From a virus: 21,354 nt of DNA. Under the pieces are notes generated by a model that searched no databases, was not told the origin of the DNA, and worked only from the letters and a program-made list of their open reading frames with translations. Numbering within the stretch: position 1 is the first letter of the stretch; the number at the start of each line of letters is the position of its first letter. Below are positions 1 through 7,749 of the stretch, piece after piece. The DNA lies in the IMG/VR virus record IMGVR_UViG_3300030110_000659, positions 30,453 through 51,806 of that record. One strand, 5' to 3'. Both the position numbers and the translations under genes were made by a program.

Positions 1-206
1 GTGTGCTTGATGCTACGTATGGGTGTGATAGCTGTTACGTCTAGTGTAACTCCCATAAACTGACTGTGTGACTTGTGAAAATTGCTGGTGGCCTGTGTGA
101 CTGCTGGCATCTTCTCAGCAATGTTAGTAAGCATAGACTTGTACTCAGGGGCAGCAGTAGGTAGTGCTTCGTTTAATGTAGTAGTAATAGCTAATTCTGT
201 AGACAT
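1..206 (-). CDS. Conserved phage protein, 5' part only (runs off the window)
   Basis: Only the first 68 codons are present; the reading frame stays open to the window edge. The protein begins MSTELAITTTLNEALP and continues through KSMLTNIAEKMPAV, SNFHKSHSQFMGVTLDV and TPIRSIKH. It looks soluble, with no signal peptide or membrane segment so far. The ATG is chosen because a GGAG Shine-Dalgarno element lies nine bases upstream and a promoter-like element (241-269) lies just before it, so this is probably the first gene of a transcript. It follows the fibre genes, which suggests a virion or assembly role, but I do not recognise the family with certainty and assign no function. Confidence 0.75.
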   Translation of the reverse strand, partial: MSTELAITTTLNEALPTAAPEYKSMLTNIAEKMPAVTQATSNFHKSHSQFMGVTLDVTAITPIRSIKH

Positions 207-240
207 TTATTGTAACTCCGTTTCTTTTTGTTTTTATTGA

Positions 241-269
241 GTTATACCATATTTTGTTAGGTATTGCAA
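241..269 (-). promoter_or_regulatory. Sigma70-like extended -10 promoter P1
   Basis: Read on the minus strand, TTGCAA (269-264) is followed after 17 bases by TATAAC (246-241), preceded by TGG as in an extended -10 (TATGGTATAACT). It lies in the short gap between the last propeller gene (stop at 274) and the ATG at 206. Expected initiation would be about seven bases past the -10, giving a leader of roughly 28 nt. The same core GGTATAACT occurs in the two other promoter-like gaps of the window (10582-10609 and 20688-20716). Confidence 0.6.
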
Positions 270-273
270 GTGT

Positions 274-1329
274 TTATGCAAGACCACCGTGACCATTAGA
301 AAGACCTCCCATATTGTATCTAGTTACAGATAAATTACCAAAATCTGTAGCATTACCTGTAGATGCTATAGTAAAATAATCTATTGTATTAACAATACCA
401 GATGTATAACCTAAAGCATGACAAGCTCTTATATTATTTGAAACAGAAGCACCAAGCTCTGAAGCCGTTGATAAATCACCAAAATCAGTAGCATTGCCTG
501 TAGTATCTATAGTAAAATATTCAACAATATTTTGAACAGTTCCACTAGTATTTGCTCCACCAAATGTTAATGCTCTAGTATTGCTAGAAGCACTTGATAA
601 TTGATGTCTTGCACTAGATGTATCACCAAAGTCTGTTGCATTACCTGCACTAGCTATAGTTATATAATCCACTACATCTACAGCAGTATTATCTTCACCA
701 GTACTATTTGCGCCAGATGCTGTATTTCCAGCAATTCTTAATCCTCTAGTAGGTGAAGATGAGCCAGCACATTTCCAGACCTGTTGCGTTAAATCTCCAA
801 AGTCTGTTTCATTACCTAGAGAAGCTATAGTTACGTATCCTATTGTATTTGAAGTAGGCTCTCCATCATATCCTCCCATAAAAACTGCTCTTGTATTACT
901 TCCAACAGTACTAGTAATCCATCTAGTCCCACTCAAATTTCCAAAATCAGCAGCATCTCCTGTTGAAGCTATAGTTACATATGATAATTTATTTGCTCTT
1001 GAATCACTATCACCACCTGTCATAACTCCCCTAGTTGAACTTCCAGTACCACTAAGAAAGTAGGCCGCATCAATTATATCACCAAAATCTGTAGCATTAC
1101 CAGTTGTAGCTATTGTTATGTAATCAATTACGTTACTATCACTTCCTGTATTACCACCAAAAAACAAACCTCTTGGTAGATTAGCTCTATTAGGCCAATT
1201 ACCACCTTTAACATAATCATACTGTTCCTGTAAAGACCACACACCAGAAGCTGCACTGTTTATAAGTATACCAGCAGGTTCTACTTTTGTGGCAGAGATT
1301 ATGTTGCCTGTCATTTGTTTGTACGACAT
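274..1329 (-). CDS. Propeller-repeat tail/fibre protein (paralogue 3 of 3)
   Basis: 351 aa. The N-terminus carries a GVWSLQEQYDYVKGGNWP segment (about 29-46), also found in shorter form at the start of the next paralogue. From residue 52 there are six repeats of about 47 aa. Each starts with TR(G/A)xxxGG-like residues, passes through a core such as DYITIASTGNATDFGD, and ends in a variable stretch. The chain closes with NGHGGLA. The repeat length, Gly-Gly pairs and beta-strand pattern suggest a kelch-like beta-propeller; that fold is inferred. Repeat 4 has a longer loop (about 10 extra residues). Its ATG overlaps the stop of the upstream paralogue (TAATG), and its Shine-Dalgarno GGAGG lies inside that gene's final His-Gly-Gly codons. 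Likely a fibre-tip or receptor-binding component. Confidence 0.8.
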   Translation of the reverse strand: MSYKQMTGNIISATKVEPAGILINSAASGVWSLQEQYDYVKGGNWPNRANLPRGLFFGGNTGSDSNVIDYITIATTGNATDFGDIIDAAYFLSGTGSSTRGVMTGGDSDSRANKLSYVTIASTGDAADFGNLSGTRWITSTVGSNTRAVFMGGYDGEPTSNTIGYVTIASLGNETDFGDLTQQVWKCAGSSSPTRGLRIAGNTASGANSTGEDNTAVDVVDYITIASAGNATDFGDTSSARHQLSSASSNTRALTFGGANTSGTVQNIVEYFTIDTTGNATDFGDLSTASELGASVSNNIRACHALGYTSGIVNTIDYFTIASTGNATDFGNLSVTRYNMGGLSNGHGGLA

Positions 1330-2288
1330 TATGCTATGCCTCCGTGATTATTACATAAAGCTGATACACCTTGTTTAGTTGCAGTTAAATCACCAAAGTC
1401 TGTAGCATTACCTGTGTTAGCTATAGTAAAATATTCTATAGTATTTACGTTAGAACCACCTCTTTCCCCTCCTGCATCTATTGCCCTAGTTTGATTTGCT
1501 GCCGCACATGGCCCGTTGATTGCACCTGCACCAGTATCACCAAAGTCTGTTGCATTACCTGTACTAGCTATAGTAATATAATCTACTACGTTATCGTCAC
1601 CACTTGAATTACCAGCAATAAATAAACCTCTTGTATTATTAGCTGCCCCTTTTACCGATTCTCTGGCTACAGTCAAATCACCAAAGTCAGTAGCATTACC
1701 TGTAGAAGCTATAGTAATATATTCTATTGTATTTTTCAACGCACTAGCATTACCACCACCAAAAACACCTCTAGTAGTAGAAGCTAATCCAGCATCATCT
1801 CTTATATTTGCTGATCTATTACCAAAATCTGTAGTATTACCTGTAGAAGCTATAGTAATATATTCTATAATATTTGTATCATTACCACTTGCATTGTAAC
1901 CTATACGAAATACACCTCTTGTTGAACTAGATAAACCAGTAAACCAATACCCACCAACACTTGTATCACCAAAGTCAGTAGCATTACCTGTTGATGCTAC
2001 AGTAATATAGTCCATAACATTAGTGTTATTAGCTAACGCAAATACACCTCTTGTACTAGAAGACACACCACCAGAAAGATATGCTGTTCCTGTATGATCA
2101 CCAAAGTCAGTAGCATTGCCAGTAGTTGATATAGTTACAAAGTCTATAACATTATTAGCTCCTGATGCGCCACTAAATACACCCCTAGCTGATGAATCTC
2201 TAGCTGCAGGACTTACATTATCTGCTGACCACGTAGCTGCATACTGATACTGTGTTGAGAGGCTCCATACGCCATTATAGTTGGGCAT
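1329..2288 (-). CDS. Propeller-repeat tail/fibre protein (paralogue 2 of 3)
   Basis: 319 aa, the shortest of the three paralogues. A short head (MPNYNGVWSLSTQYQY) leads into six repeats from about residue 34, each with an ARGVF/TRGVF/TRGLF/TRAID opening and a core of the TIASTGNATDFGD type. The chain ends CNNHGGIA. The core is nearly invariant, whereas the 12-18 residues between FGD and the next TR differ strongly between repeats, as expected if exposed loops face a changing target. It starts after a GGAGGA Shine-Dalgarno element formed by the last codons of the upstream paralogue. The beta-propeller fold and adhesin role are inferred from the repeat pattern and position; the family resemblance to marine phage fibre proteins is from memory. 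Confidence 0.8.
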   Translation of the reverse strand: MPNYNGVWSLSTQYQYAATWSADNVSPAARDSSARGVFSGASGANNVIDFVTISTTGNATDFGDHTGTAYLSGGVSSSTRGVFALANNTNVMDYITVASTGNATDFGDTSVGGYWFTGLSSSTRGVFRIGYNASGNDTNIIEYITIASTGNTTDFGNRSANIRDDAGLASTTRGVFGGGNASALKNTIEYITIASTGNATDFGDLTVARESVKGAANNTRGLFIAGNSSGDDNVVDYITIASTGNATDFGDTGAGAINGPCAAANQTRAIDAGGERGGSNVNTIEYFTIANTGNATDFGDLTATKQGVSALCNNHGGIA

Positions 2289-2290
2289 AG

Positions 2291-3484
2291 TTAAAGTCCT
2301 CCATGTCCAGATGATGTTGCTGACGTATTAAAAACATTTGTAGCTAAGTCACCATAATCAGCCGCATTACCAGTAGAAGCAATAGTTATTTTAGCTACAC
2401 CTTTTACACTAGTTATTTCTGACGTAATAGCATCTACAAATAAACCAAGAGTTTTATCTGATGTTCCAACAATTTGAGAATTTGCCTTAGTTAAATCACC
2501 AAAGTCAGAAGCATTTCCTGTAGAGGCTATTGTTATATATTCTAAAGCATTTGTACTAGTTGAGATAGCAAAAACTGCTCTTGTATTAGAGCTACAAGCA
2601 CCACACCTTCCATTTGCTGTTTGAGTTAAATCACCAAAGTCAGAAGCATTACCAGTTGTACCTATTGTAATATAATCTATTGTTGCTAAATTAGATTGAC
2701 CACCTGCTATAACACCTCTTGTTGTTGATGCTGCTCCTTGAGAGGCTGCTCTAACAGAAGTACCGTCACCAAAGTCTGTAGTATTTCCTGTAGAAGCTAT
2801 TGTAACATATTGAATACGATTTGTAGTAGAGGCATCTTTTCCACCATAAAAAATACCTCTTGTACTGTTACTAAATCCTCCTAATAAGTTATTTGCAGCC
2901 GCAAGATCACCAAAGTCAGTAGAATTGCCAGTGTTAGCTATAGTAACATAAGCCATAACATTTGTACGATTAGCTATAGTGCCACCACCAGAAATAGCTC
3001 TAGTTGAACTAGCAAATGCTGCTAACTCTGATGTAGTTGTCGTTAAATCACCAAAGTCAGAAAAGTTCCCACTTGTAGACATATCTGTATATTGTATCTC
3101 ATTAATTCTACCTCCTGTAGTTCCATTTTCCCCACCCATTACTAAAGCTCTTGTTGAAACAGGAGTAAAACTAGCACTAGCATCACTAGGTGAAGATGTA
3201 CCGTAAGCATTAATAGCCCACACTTTAGCTGTAGCTGCAGTACCGTTGGTAAGACTACTTACAACAATAGGTGAAGATGTGCCTGTGTTAGAACCTACAC
3301 TGTAGTCAGTGTCATCTGTGCTAACCTGTGCAACAAATCCTGTAATAGCAGAAGTGCCTGTATCAGTAGGGGCAGTAAATGCCACACTACCTGACGTATT
3401 TCCTGTTGTAACAGTAACACCTGTTGGTGGATCAGGTGCATCTAATCCATCAGTACCAATAAAGCCACCATTTCTTCTAGCCAT
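2291..3484 (-). CDS. Fibronectin-III plus propeller-repeat tail/fibre protein (paralogue 1 of 3)
   Basis: 397 aa. Residues about 16-109 look like a fibronectin type III domain: PDPPTGVTVTTGN opening, SAITGFVAQVS middle strand, and the TNGTAATAKVWAINAYGTSSPS end typical of the F-G strands. From residue 111 six repeats of about 45-50 aa follow, opening TRALVMGG, TRAISGGG, TRGIFYGG, TRGVIAGG, TRAVFAIS and TLGLFVDA, and the protein ends SGHGGL. The two downstream paralogues lack the FnIII domain, so this first copy may carry the attachment module for the set. Repeat 6 is the most divergent. The ATG is preceded by AAGG about ten bases upstream. Likely a tail-fibre or receptor-binding component. 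Confidence 0.8.
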   Translation of the reverse strand: MARRNGGFIGTDGLDAPDPPTGVTVTTGNTSGSVAFTAPTDTGTSAITGFVAQVSTDDTDYSVGSNTGTSSPIVVSSLTNGTAATAKVWAINAYGTSSPSDASASFTPVSTRALVMGGENGTTGGRINEIQYTDMSTSGNFSDFGDLTTTTSELAAFASSTRAISGGGTIANRTNVMAYVTIANTGNSTDFGDLAAANNLLGGFSNSTRGIFYGGKDASTTNRIQYVTIASTGNTTDFGDGTSVRAASQGAASTTRGVIAGGQSNLATIDYITIGTTGNASDFGDLTQTANGRCGACSSNTRAVFAISTSTNALEYITIASTGNASDFGDLTKANSQIVGTSDKTLGLFVDAITSEITSVKGVAKITIASTGNAADYGDLATNVFNTSATSSGHGGL

Positions 3485-3499
3485 TAGTCGTTGCCTTTA

Positions 3500-3865
3500 T
3501 TATGCATCATCCATTAGTTCAAAACTACACAAGTATGTTAAGTCACTATTTGCAGAAGCTGTAACTGCAAGCAAGTCTGTTTCATCTAAGTAAAATCCAT
3601 TGTCTTTACCTACAACAACCAGTGTTGCATCAGCAGGTACAGATACAGTCTTAGCTATAGCAACATAGCTAGAACCATTGTCTACACTTACTTCTACTGT
3701 AACATCAGCAGCATTAGTACCATCAATGTTTGATATTAAAAGTGTGTTTACTTTAGCAACTTTATCTGAAGCAACATCAATAATATCTGCTCTACTTGTT
3801 GTTACTGCACCAGCTACTGTTGTAGGAGTAATACTAGATACATTAATTAAATTTATTACGGTCAT
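3500..3865 (-). CDS. Small beta-rich virion protein
   Basis: 121 aa, with no signal peptide or membrane segment. The sequence has a strand-rich pattern (KVNTLLISNIDGTNAADVTVEV, interrupted at SVDNGSSYVAIAK, then VPADATLVVVGKDNGFYL and LLAVTASANSDL), which I associate with small structural proteins next to tail-fibre genes in marine phages, including T4-like cyanophages. It sits between the long fibre gene and the first propeller gene and has an AAGGA Shine-Dalgarno element eight or nine bases before the ATG. A role as fibre-connecting or decorating protein is plausible but inferred; I cannot name a family. Confidence 0.75.
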   Translation of the reverse strand: MTVINLINVSSITPTTVAGAVTTSRADIIDVASDKVAKVNTLLISNIDGTNAADVTVEVSVDNGSSYVAIAKTVSVPADATLVVVGKDNGFYLDETDLLAVTASANSDLTYLCSFELMDDA

Positions 3866-3876
3866 TTATTTTTCCT

Positions 3877-6009
3877 TTATCCGAATACTATTGCCATAGC
3901 AATAGCAAAACCTTTAGTAGCTGAACTACCACTAGCATAAGTTTTTACATCTGTTGCTGGAATAGTCTTCATTGTTCCACCATCATTAACTACAAAACCA
4001 TCAGCATCTGCTACTGTTATAGAACCACCAACAGAAGTACCACCGTCAAGTAAATTTAGTTCTGCAGCAGTGGCAGTAACACCGTCAAGTATATTTAACT
4101 CTGCAGCAGTAGACGTTACTCCATCTAGTATGTTTAACTCTGCAGCAGTAGACGTTACTCCATCTAATATATTTAATTCTGCTGCTGTTGATGTTACACC
4201 ATCTAGTATATTTAATTCTGCTGCTGTTGATGTTACACCATCTAAAATATTAAGTTCTGCACCAGTAGCTGTAACTGCAGTACCACCATAGTTTAAATTA
4301 CCTGCACCTATTACAATCTCACCTGTACCTTTAGGTGTAAGTGCAATACCTATGTTAGTGTCACCACCTGTAGCTGCAAGTATAGGATTACTACCAGTAG
4401 CATTATTAGTTATTTCTAGTTGATTTACAGCAGAGCTAGTAGTTTGAAACACTACAAGTTCATTGCCATTAGCATCAGCTATAAAACCACCGTCAGCTAT
4501 TTTAGGTGCAGTAAGTGTTTTATTAGTCAGTGTAGCAGTTGAAGCTGTTGAAACTAAATTGACATCACCGCCTGTACTTGGAAGTGTTAAAGTGTTTGAA
4601 GCAGCTTCAGAGTGTGGTGCTCCTTGAAGTGTTTGTGCATGAGCATTACTAGACTCACAATAAAATTTAATCTTGGATACTGCTCCTGCATTTTTTAAGT
4701 CAATTAATCCTGACTCTATTCCTACATTACCATCAATAACTACTTGACCAGAGCCTTTAGGTAATAGTTTTAAATCAATATTAGTATCACCACCAGTAGA
4801 AGCAATTTGCACACCATTACCAGTAGCAGCATTAGTAACTTCTATTTGATTAACTGCAGAGCTAGTAGTTTGAAATACTATTTGTTCATTACCATTTTCA
4901 TCACCAATAAAATGTGCATCATCTATAAGTATATTTTGAGAGTTAGTATCTAAATTACCACCTAGTTGTGGTGAAGTATCGTCAACAAGTTCACTCATAG
5001 TACCTGCAGCAAGTCCAGAAACTATAGCACTACGTTGAATTTTTTTAAGTCCACCACCAGAAGTATCAACAGCTAAAAATACATCATCATTAGCTACTGT
5101 ACTAATCTCTGATAAATCTCCTATGGTAGTATTACTTACATCAAGAATATTTAACTCTGCTGCAGTAGATGTTACGCCATCTAAAATGTTTAATTCAGCA
5201 GTAGTGCTAGTTACACCATCCATAATATTAAGTTCAGCAGCAGTTGCTGAGATAGCTGTACCATTAAAATTAATAGCATCTAAATAAGCTGTACCATCTA
5301 TGTATATATCTTTAAACTCAAATGAACTAGAACCTAAATCTATATCATTATCTGTAGTAGGAAGTATAGACCCATTGTTAAATGTAATCTGTGTTTCACC
5401 ACCAGTAGTAACAGTAATTACATCTGATCCACTAAATGCTATACTTGTATTTGTGTCACTATCACCAGATATACTATCTAGTTGTATGTCACCTGCATTC
5501 GTAAAATTAGAATCACTAAGATCAAATGTACCTGTAACATCTAAGTTACCACCTACAGACAAATTACCTGATATATCAACAAGACCATTTATATCAATAG
5601 TAGTAGCAGCAATTTGTATTTCTGTATCAGCTACAAGATCAAGTTGTCCATCTGTGCTAGAGTTAATATAAATAGCTGTATCACGAAACTGTAGTTTTTC
5701 AGAAGTTGCTATAAGTATGTCATCAGAAAACTCAAAGTAATCTTCATCTTCCATCCATTTTAAAACACCATCATTACTTTCACCATCAAAAGTTACTGTA
5801 ATATCAGTGCCTGAAGTAGCATTACCAATTGTAATAGATGTACCTAATAATGTAGTTACAGGCCCACCTTCACCTGTAGTACCATCATGTGTGTGTCCTG
5901 TGCTTGCAGCAAATGCTGCTAGTAATTGATCAAACTCATCATTAGTGTGTGCTGCAGTAATGGTATCTCCATCTGCATAAGTGGATTGTCTTGTATATGT
6001 AGCACCCAT
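3877..6009 (-). CDS. Long tail-fibre protein with AELNILDGV repeats
   Basis: 710 aa. The N-terminal 50 residues (MGATYTRQSTYADGD, then TNDEFDQLLAAFAASTGHTH and DGTTGEGGP) match the head of many marine phage fibres that dock onto the tail. Two sets of a 13-residue repeat (AELNILDGVTSTA) follow: three copies at about 255-291 and six at about 582-656. A module of about 58 aa, beginning D(E/A)NGNE.(I/V)VFQTTSSAVNQ, is present twice (about 370-427 and 512-570). The C-terminus ends in KGFAIAMAIVFG. The ATG directly follows the stop of the tail/stabilisation gene. Likely an elongated trimeric fibre; trimerisation is inferred. No pyramidal or endosialidase-type tip or chaperone is visible, so the binding tip may be supplied by the propeller proteins downstream. 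Confidence 0.85.
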   Translation of the reverse strand: MGATYTRQSTYADGDTITAAHTNDEFDQLLAAFAASTGHTHDGTTGEGGPVTTLLGTSITIGNATSGTDITVTFDGESNDGVLKWMEDEDYFEFSDDILIATSEKLQFRDTAIYINSSTDGQLDLVADTEIQIAATTIDINGLVDISGNLSVGGNLDVTGTFDLSDSNFTNAGDIQLDSISGDSDTNTSIAFSGSDVITVTTGGETQITFNNGSILPTTDNDIDLGSSSFEFKDIYIDGTAYLDAINFNGTAISATAAELNIMDGVTSTTAELNILDGVTSTAAELNILDVSNTTIGDLSEISTVANDDVFLAVDTSGGGLKKIQRSAIVSGLAAGTMSELVDDTSPQLGGNLDTNSQNILIDDAHFIGDENGNEQIVFQTTSSAVNQIEVTNAATGNGVQIASTGGDTNIDLKLLPKGSGQVVIDGNVGIESGLIDLKNAGAVSKIKFYCESSNAHAQTLQGAPHSEAASNTLTLPSTGGDVNLVSTASTATLTNKTLTAPKIADGGFIADANGNELVVFQTTSSAVNQLEITNNATGSNPILAATGGDTNIGIALTPKGTGEIVIGAGNLNYGGTAVTATGAELNILDGVTSTAAELNILDGVTSTAAELNILDGVTSTAAELNILDGVTSTAAELNILDGVTATAAELNLLDGGTSVGGSITVADADGFVVNDGGTMKTIPATDVKTYASGSSATKGFAIAMAIVFG
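4042..4275 (-). repeat. Six tandem 39-bp repeats in the fibre gene
   Basis: Six consecutive 39-bp units encode AELNILDGVTST-type repeats near the C-terminus of the fibre. The units starting at 4081 and 4120 share one synonymous-codon version (ctctgcagcagtagacgtta), while those at 4159 and 4198 share another (ttctgctgctgttgatgtta). Neighbouring units are thus alike at silent positions, pointing to recent duplication or local gene conversion. The outermost units (4042 and 4237) are more diverged. Confidence 0.9.
5137..5247 (-). repeat. Three further AELNILDGV repeats in the fibre gene
   Basis: Three units of the same 13-residue repeat lie in the middle of the fibre protein (AELN at residues 258, 271 and 284). 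The first has IMDGV and the last is truncated to ILDV. They are separated from the main tandem array by about 290 codons. Confidence 0.8.
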
Positions 6010-7749
6010 TTAACGTCTAGCTCCTAGTTGATATTCTAATTGAAATCCTTTTAAAGAATACGGATTACTTACTCCATCATCTTCTACTTTAAGTATTACA
6101 GAAAAACCTGATCCCTCTACAGATTTTCTGTCTAAGGGGTCTTGACCTCCACCATAAACAAATTGAGTAGCACTAGTAGTTGTACTATATACTGCAACTC
6201 CATACGATGCTGATAGGTTATCTGTAGAAAAAGGATAGACTGCTGGTCTAGCTGAATTTTTATCTTCATTATCATAACGTACAATTAAGTCAGCATCAAC
6301 ACTTCCTTCAGGTCTATAGTTAATAATAACTTTTTGCATATGTTTACGTATACCAGAATCACCAAACACCATGTCTGGTCCTCTGTATTTACCTTTTATA
6401 GTTGAGCCATCAAAAGTACTTCCTATTTCTTGTCTTTGTACAAACCCATCTATATCTCCATGCAATGCAATAACATCACCTGCCTCTACAAAAGAATCTG
6501 TACAAGTAGTTTTAAATCCTTTTAACTCAGAAAACTCAAAGCCATCTTTTTTTAAAACACAAGTTGCTCCTTTAGAAAGACTTGCAGCTTGGCCTGATTT
6601 ATTAAAAAATATTCTATATTGAGTTTTGTCAGGTATAACTATACTGTCAAATTCTACTGAGTTTTTAATGTTTTCATCAAATATAGATTGTATATTTTTA
6701 CTTATTGTACCTAACTCTGTATCTCCAATACGTTCTGTAGCAGCAATAGTGCGTAAACCATCTGGCCCAAGAAATATTAAATCACCTGCAAATTCCTGAA
6801 CAGTAAAACTATTAACGCATCCTATACTTCTAGTTACAGGTTCTACAACAAAATCAGAACTAGAAGAACCTGTTAATTTAAATATTCTATTTTCACAAAA
6901 TATAAATAAACTATTACGAAAAACTTTTAATGCAACAATAGTATCATCTACTTTAATACTTCCTGCACCAGAACCAGAATTAAATCCATCTTCATTAAGA
7001 GGCTCACTAAATATTACTTCTTGAGGTGTAGTAGATTTACCAGCATAAAACATATGATTTCTATAAGCAGCAACTGTTGTTGAACCAGCTACACTACTAG
7101 CACTAATATCTGTAGCAGACAAAGAAGTATTAAAAACTACAGGTGCATTAGTCTGATCTACAAACACAATTTTTTCACTGCCATCAAAATTAAATCTTTC
7201 AAACTGATATTTTTTAGCAGTAGTTCTTCCTGTATCTATTGTTGTCCAATCTTCTGATACAGAGGCATCTGTAATGTGTGCAGCAGCAGTAGTACTTGAA
7301 GTAGCTCTAGTTACTCCTGTAAAAGAATTTGATGTAACTCCTGTATATGTAAATATTTCTGAACCTATTTGTATAGTTCCACTACTAGAAAATCCTGTAG
7401 TAGAATCTACTGTTATAGAGCCTGATCCTGTCATACTTGTAGTTGATGCAATACGAATAGCTAGTTGTGTAGATGCAGATGAAAATATTTTTTCACCTCT
7501 AGCTGCTAATGTTTTATTATTAAAAGAAGCCACCATTAAAGGTTCTTCTGCACTACTACTTGTAATAGGAATTACTTGATTAATAAATTTAGTATATCCG
7601 TTTATTCTTCTATAACCACCTTGAATATCAGGTTCAAAGTTTTCTAACTCTATTGCTTGTCCTGGGTCCATTAAAAAACTAGAACGATTAAGGACTAATC
7701 CACCTTGACAATTAAATGCAACAGGTTGTAGTTGAGCATTATCGGGCAT
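6010..7749 (-). CDS. Podovirus tail/DNA-stabilisation protein (P22 gp10-like position)
   Basis: 579 aa. The N-terminal region (GGLVLNRSSFLMDPGQAIEL followed by ENFEPDIQGGYRRINGYTKF) is a signature I know from large podoviral tail proteins that follow the adaptor, in the position of P22 gp10 or T7 gp12. The middle is rich in beta strands, consistent with a tail-hub or propeller-like body. A short beta domain at about 101-166 (SGTIQIGSEIFTYTG ... FTGVTR ... STTAAAH) looks inserted; a homologous one is present in the adaptor encoded just upstream. The start overlaps the adaptor stop (TAATG), so the two are translationally coupled. The role, sealing the portal and building the short tail, is inferred from position and the N-terminal signature. 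Confidence 0.7.
   Translation of the reverse strand: MPDNAQLQPVAFNCQGGLVLNRSSFLMDPGQAIELENFEPDIQGGYRRINGYTKFINQVIPITSSSAEEPLMVASFNNKTLAARGEKIFSSASTQLAIRIASTTSMTGSGSITVDSTTGFSSSGTIQIGSEIFTYTGVTSNSFTGVTRATSSTTAAAHITDASVSEDWTTIDTGRTTAKKYQFERFNFDGSEKIVFVDQTNAPVVFNTSLSATDISASSVAGSTTVAAYRNHMFYAGKSTTPQEVIFSEPLNEDGFNSGSGAGSIKVDDTIVALKVFRNSLFIFCENRIFKLTGSSSSDFVVEPVTRSIGCVNSFTVQEFAGDLIFLGPDGLRTIAATERIGDTELGTISKNIQSIFDENIKNSVEFDSIVIPDKTQYRIFFNKSGQAASLSKGATCVLKKDGFEFSELKGFKTTCTDSFVEAGDVIALHGDIDGFVQRQEIGSTFDGSTIKGKYRGPDMVFGDSGIRKHMQKVIINYRPEGSVDADLIVRYDNEDKNSARPAVYPFSTDNLSASYGVAVYSTTTSATQFVYGGGQDPLDRKSVEGSGFSVILKVEDDGVSNPYSLKGFQLEYQLGARR

Larger units (their letters stand above)
274..3154 (-). repeat. Eighteen propeller-type repeats spread over three genes
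   Basis: The three genes at 274-1329, 1329-2288 and 2291-3484 each contain six repeats of about 45-57 codons. The conserved part on the plus strand reads roughly caccaaagtctgtagc, then attacctgtagaagctat, then agtaatata, which encodes Y-(I/V/F)-TIAST-GNATDFGD on the minus strand. Conservation of this core and divergence between cores makes the block a dense set of short homologies inside 2.9 kb, suited to recombination between blades and between genes. The repeats are dispersed with coding spacers, not a CRISPR array. Confidence 0.8.

Noticed and set aside
274-3154. Regularly spaced repeats considered as a CRISPR array
   Set aside because: Units are about 140 bases, in frame, and encode a protein repeat with diverging copies; there are no short identical repeats with unique spacers.
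274-3484. Diversity-generating retroelement acting on the propeller genes
   Set aside because: No reverse transcriptase gene, template repeat or adenine-biased variable repeat is visible in the window.
2979-3899. Several plus-strand open frames antisense to the propeller and 121-aa genes
   Set aside because: They match no recognisable protein, lie fully within well-supported minus-strand genes and have no promoter or ribosome binding site.
4070-4291. Plus-strand open frame across the fibre repeats
   Set aside because: It is the antisense shadow of the 39-bp repeats in the fibre gene, with no ribosome binding site; the repetition of the minus-strand gene keeps it open.
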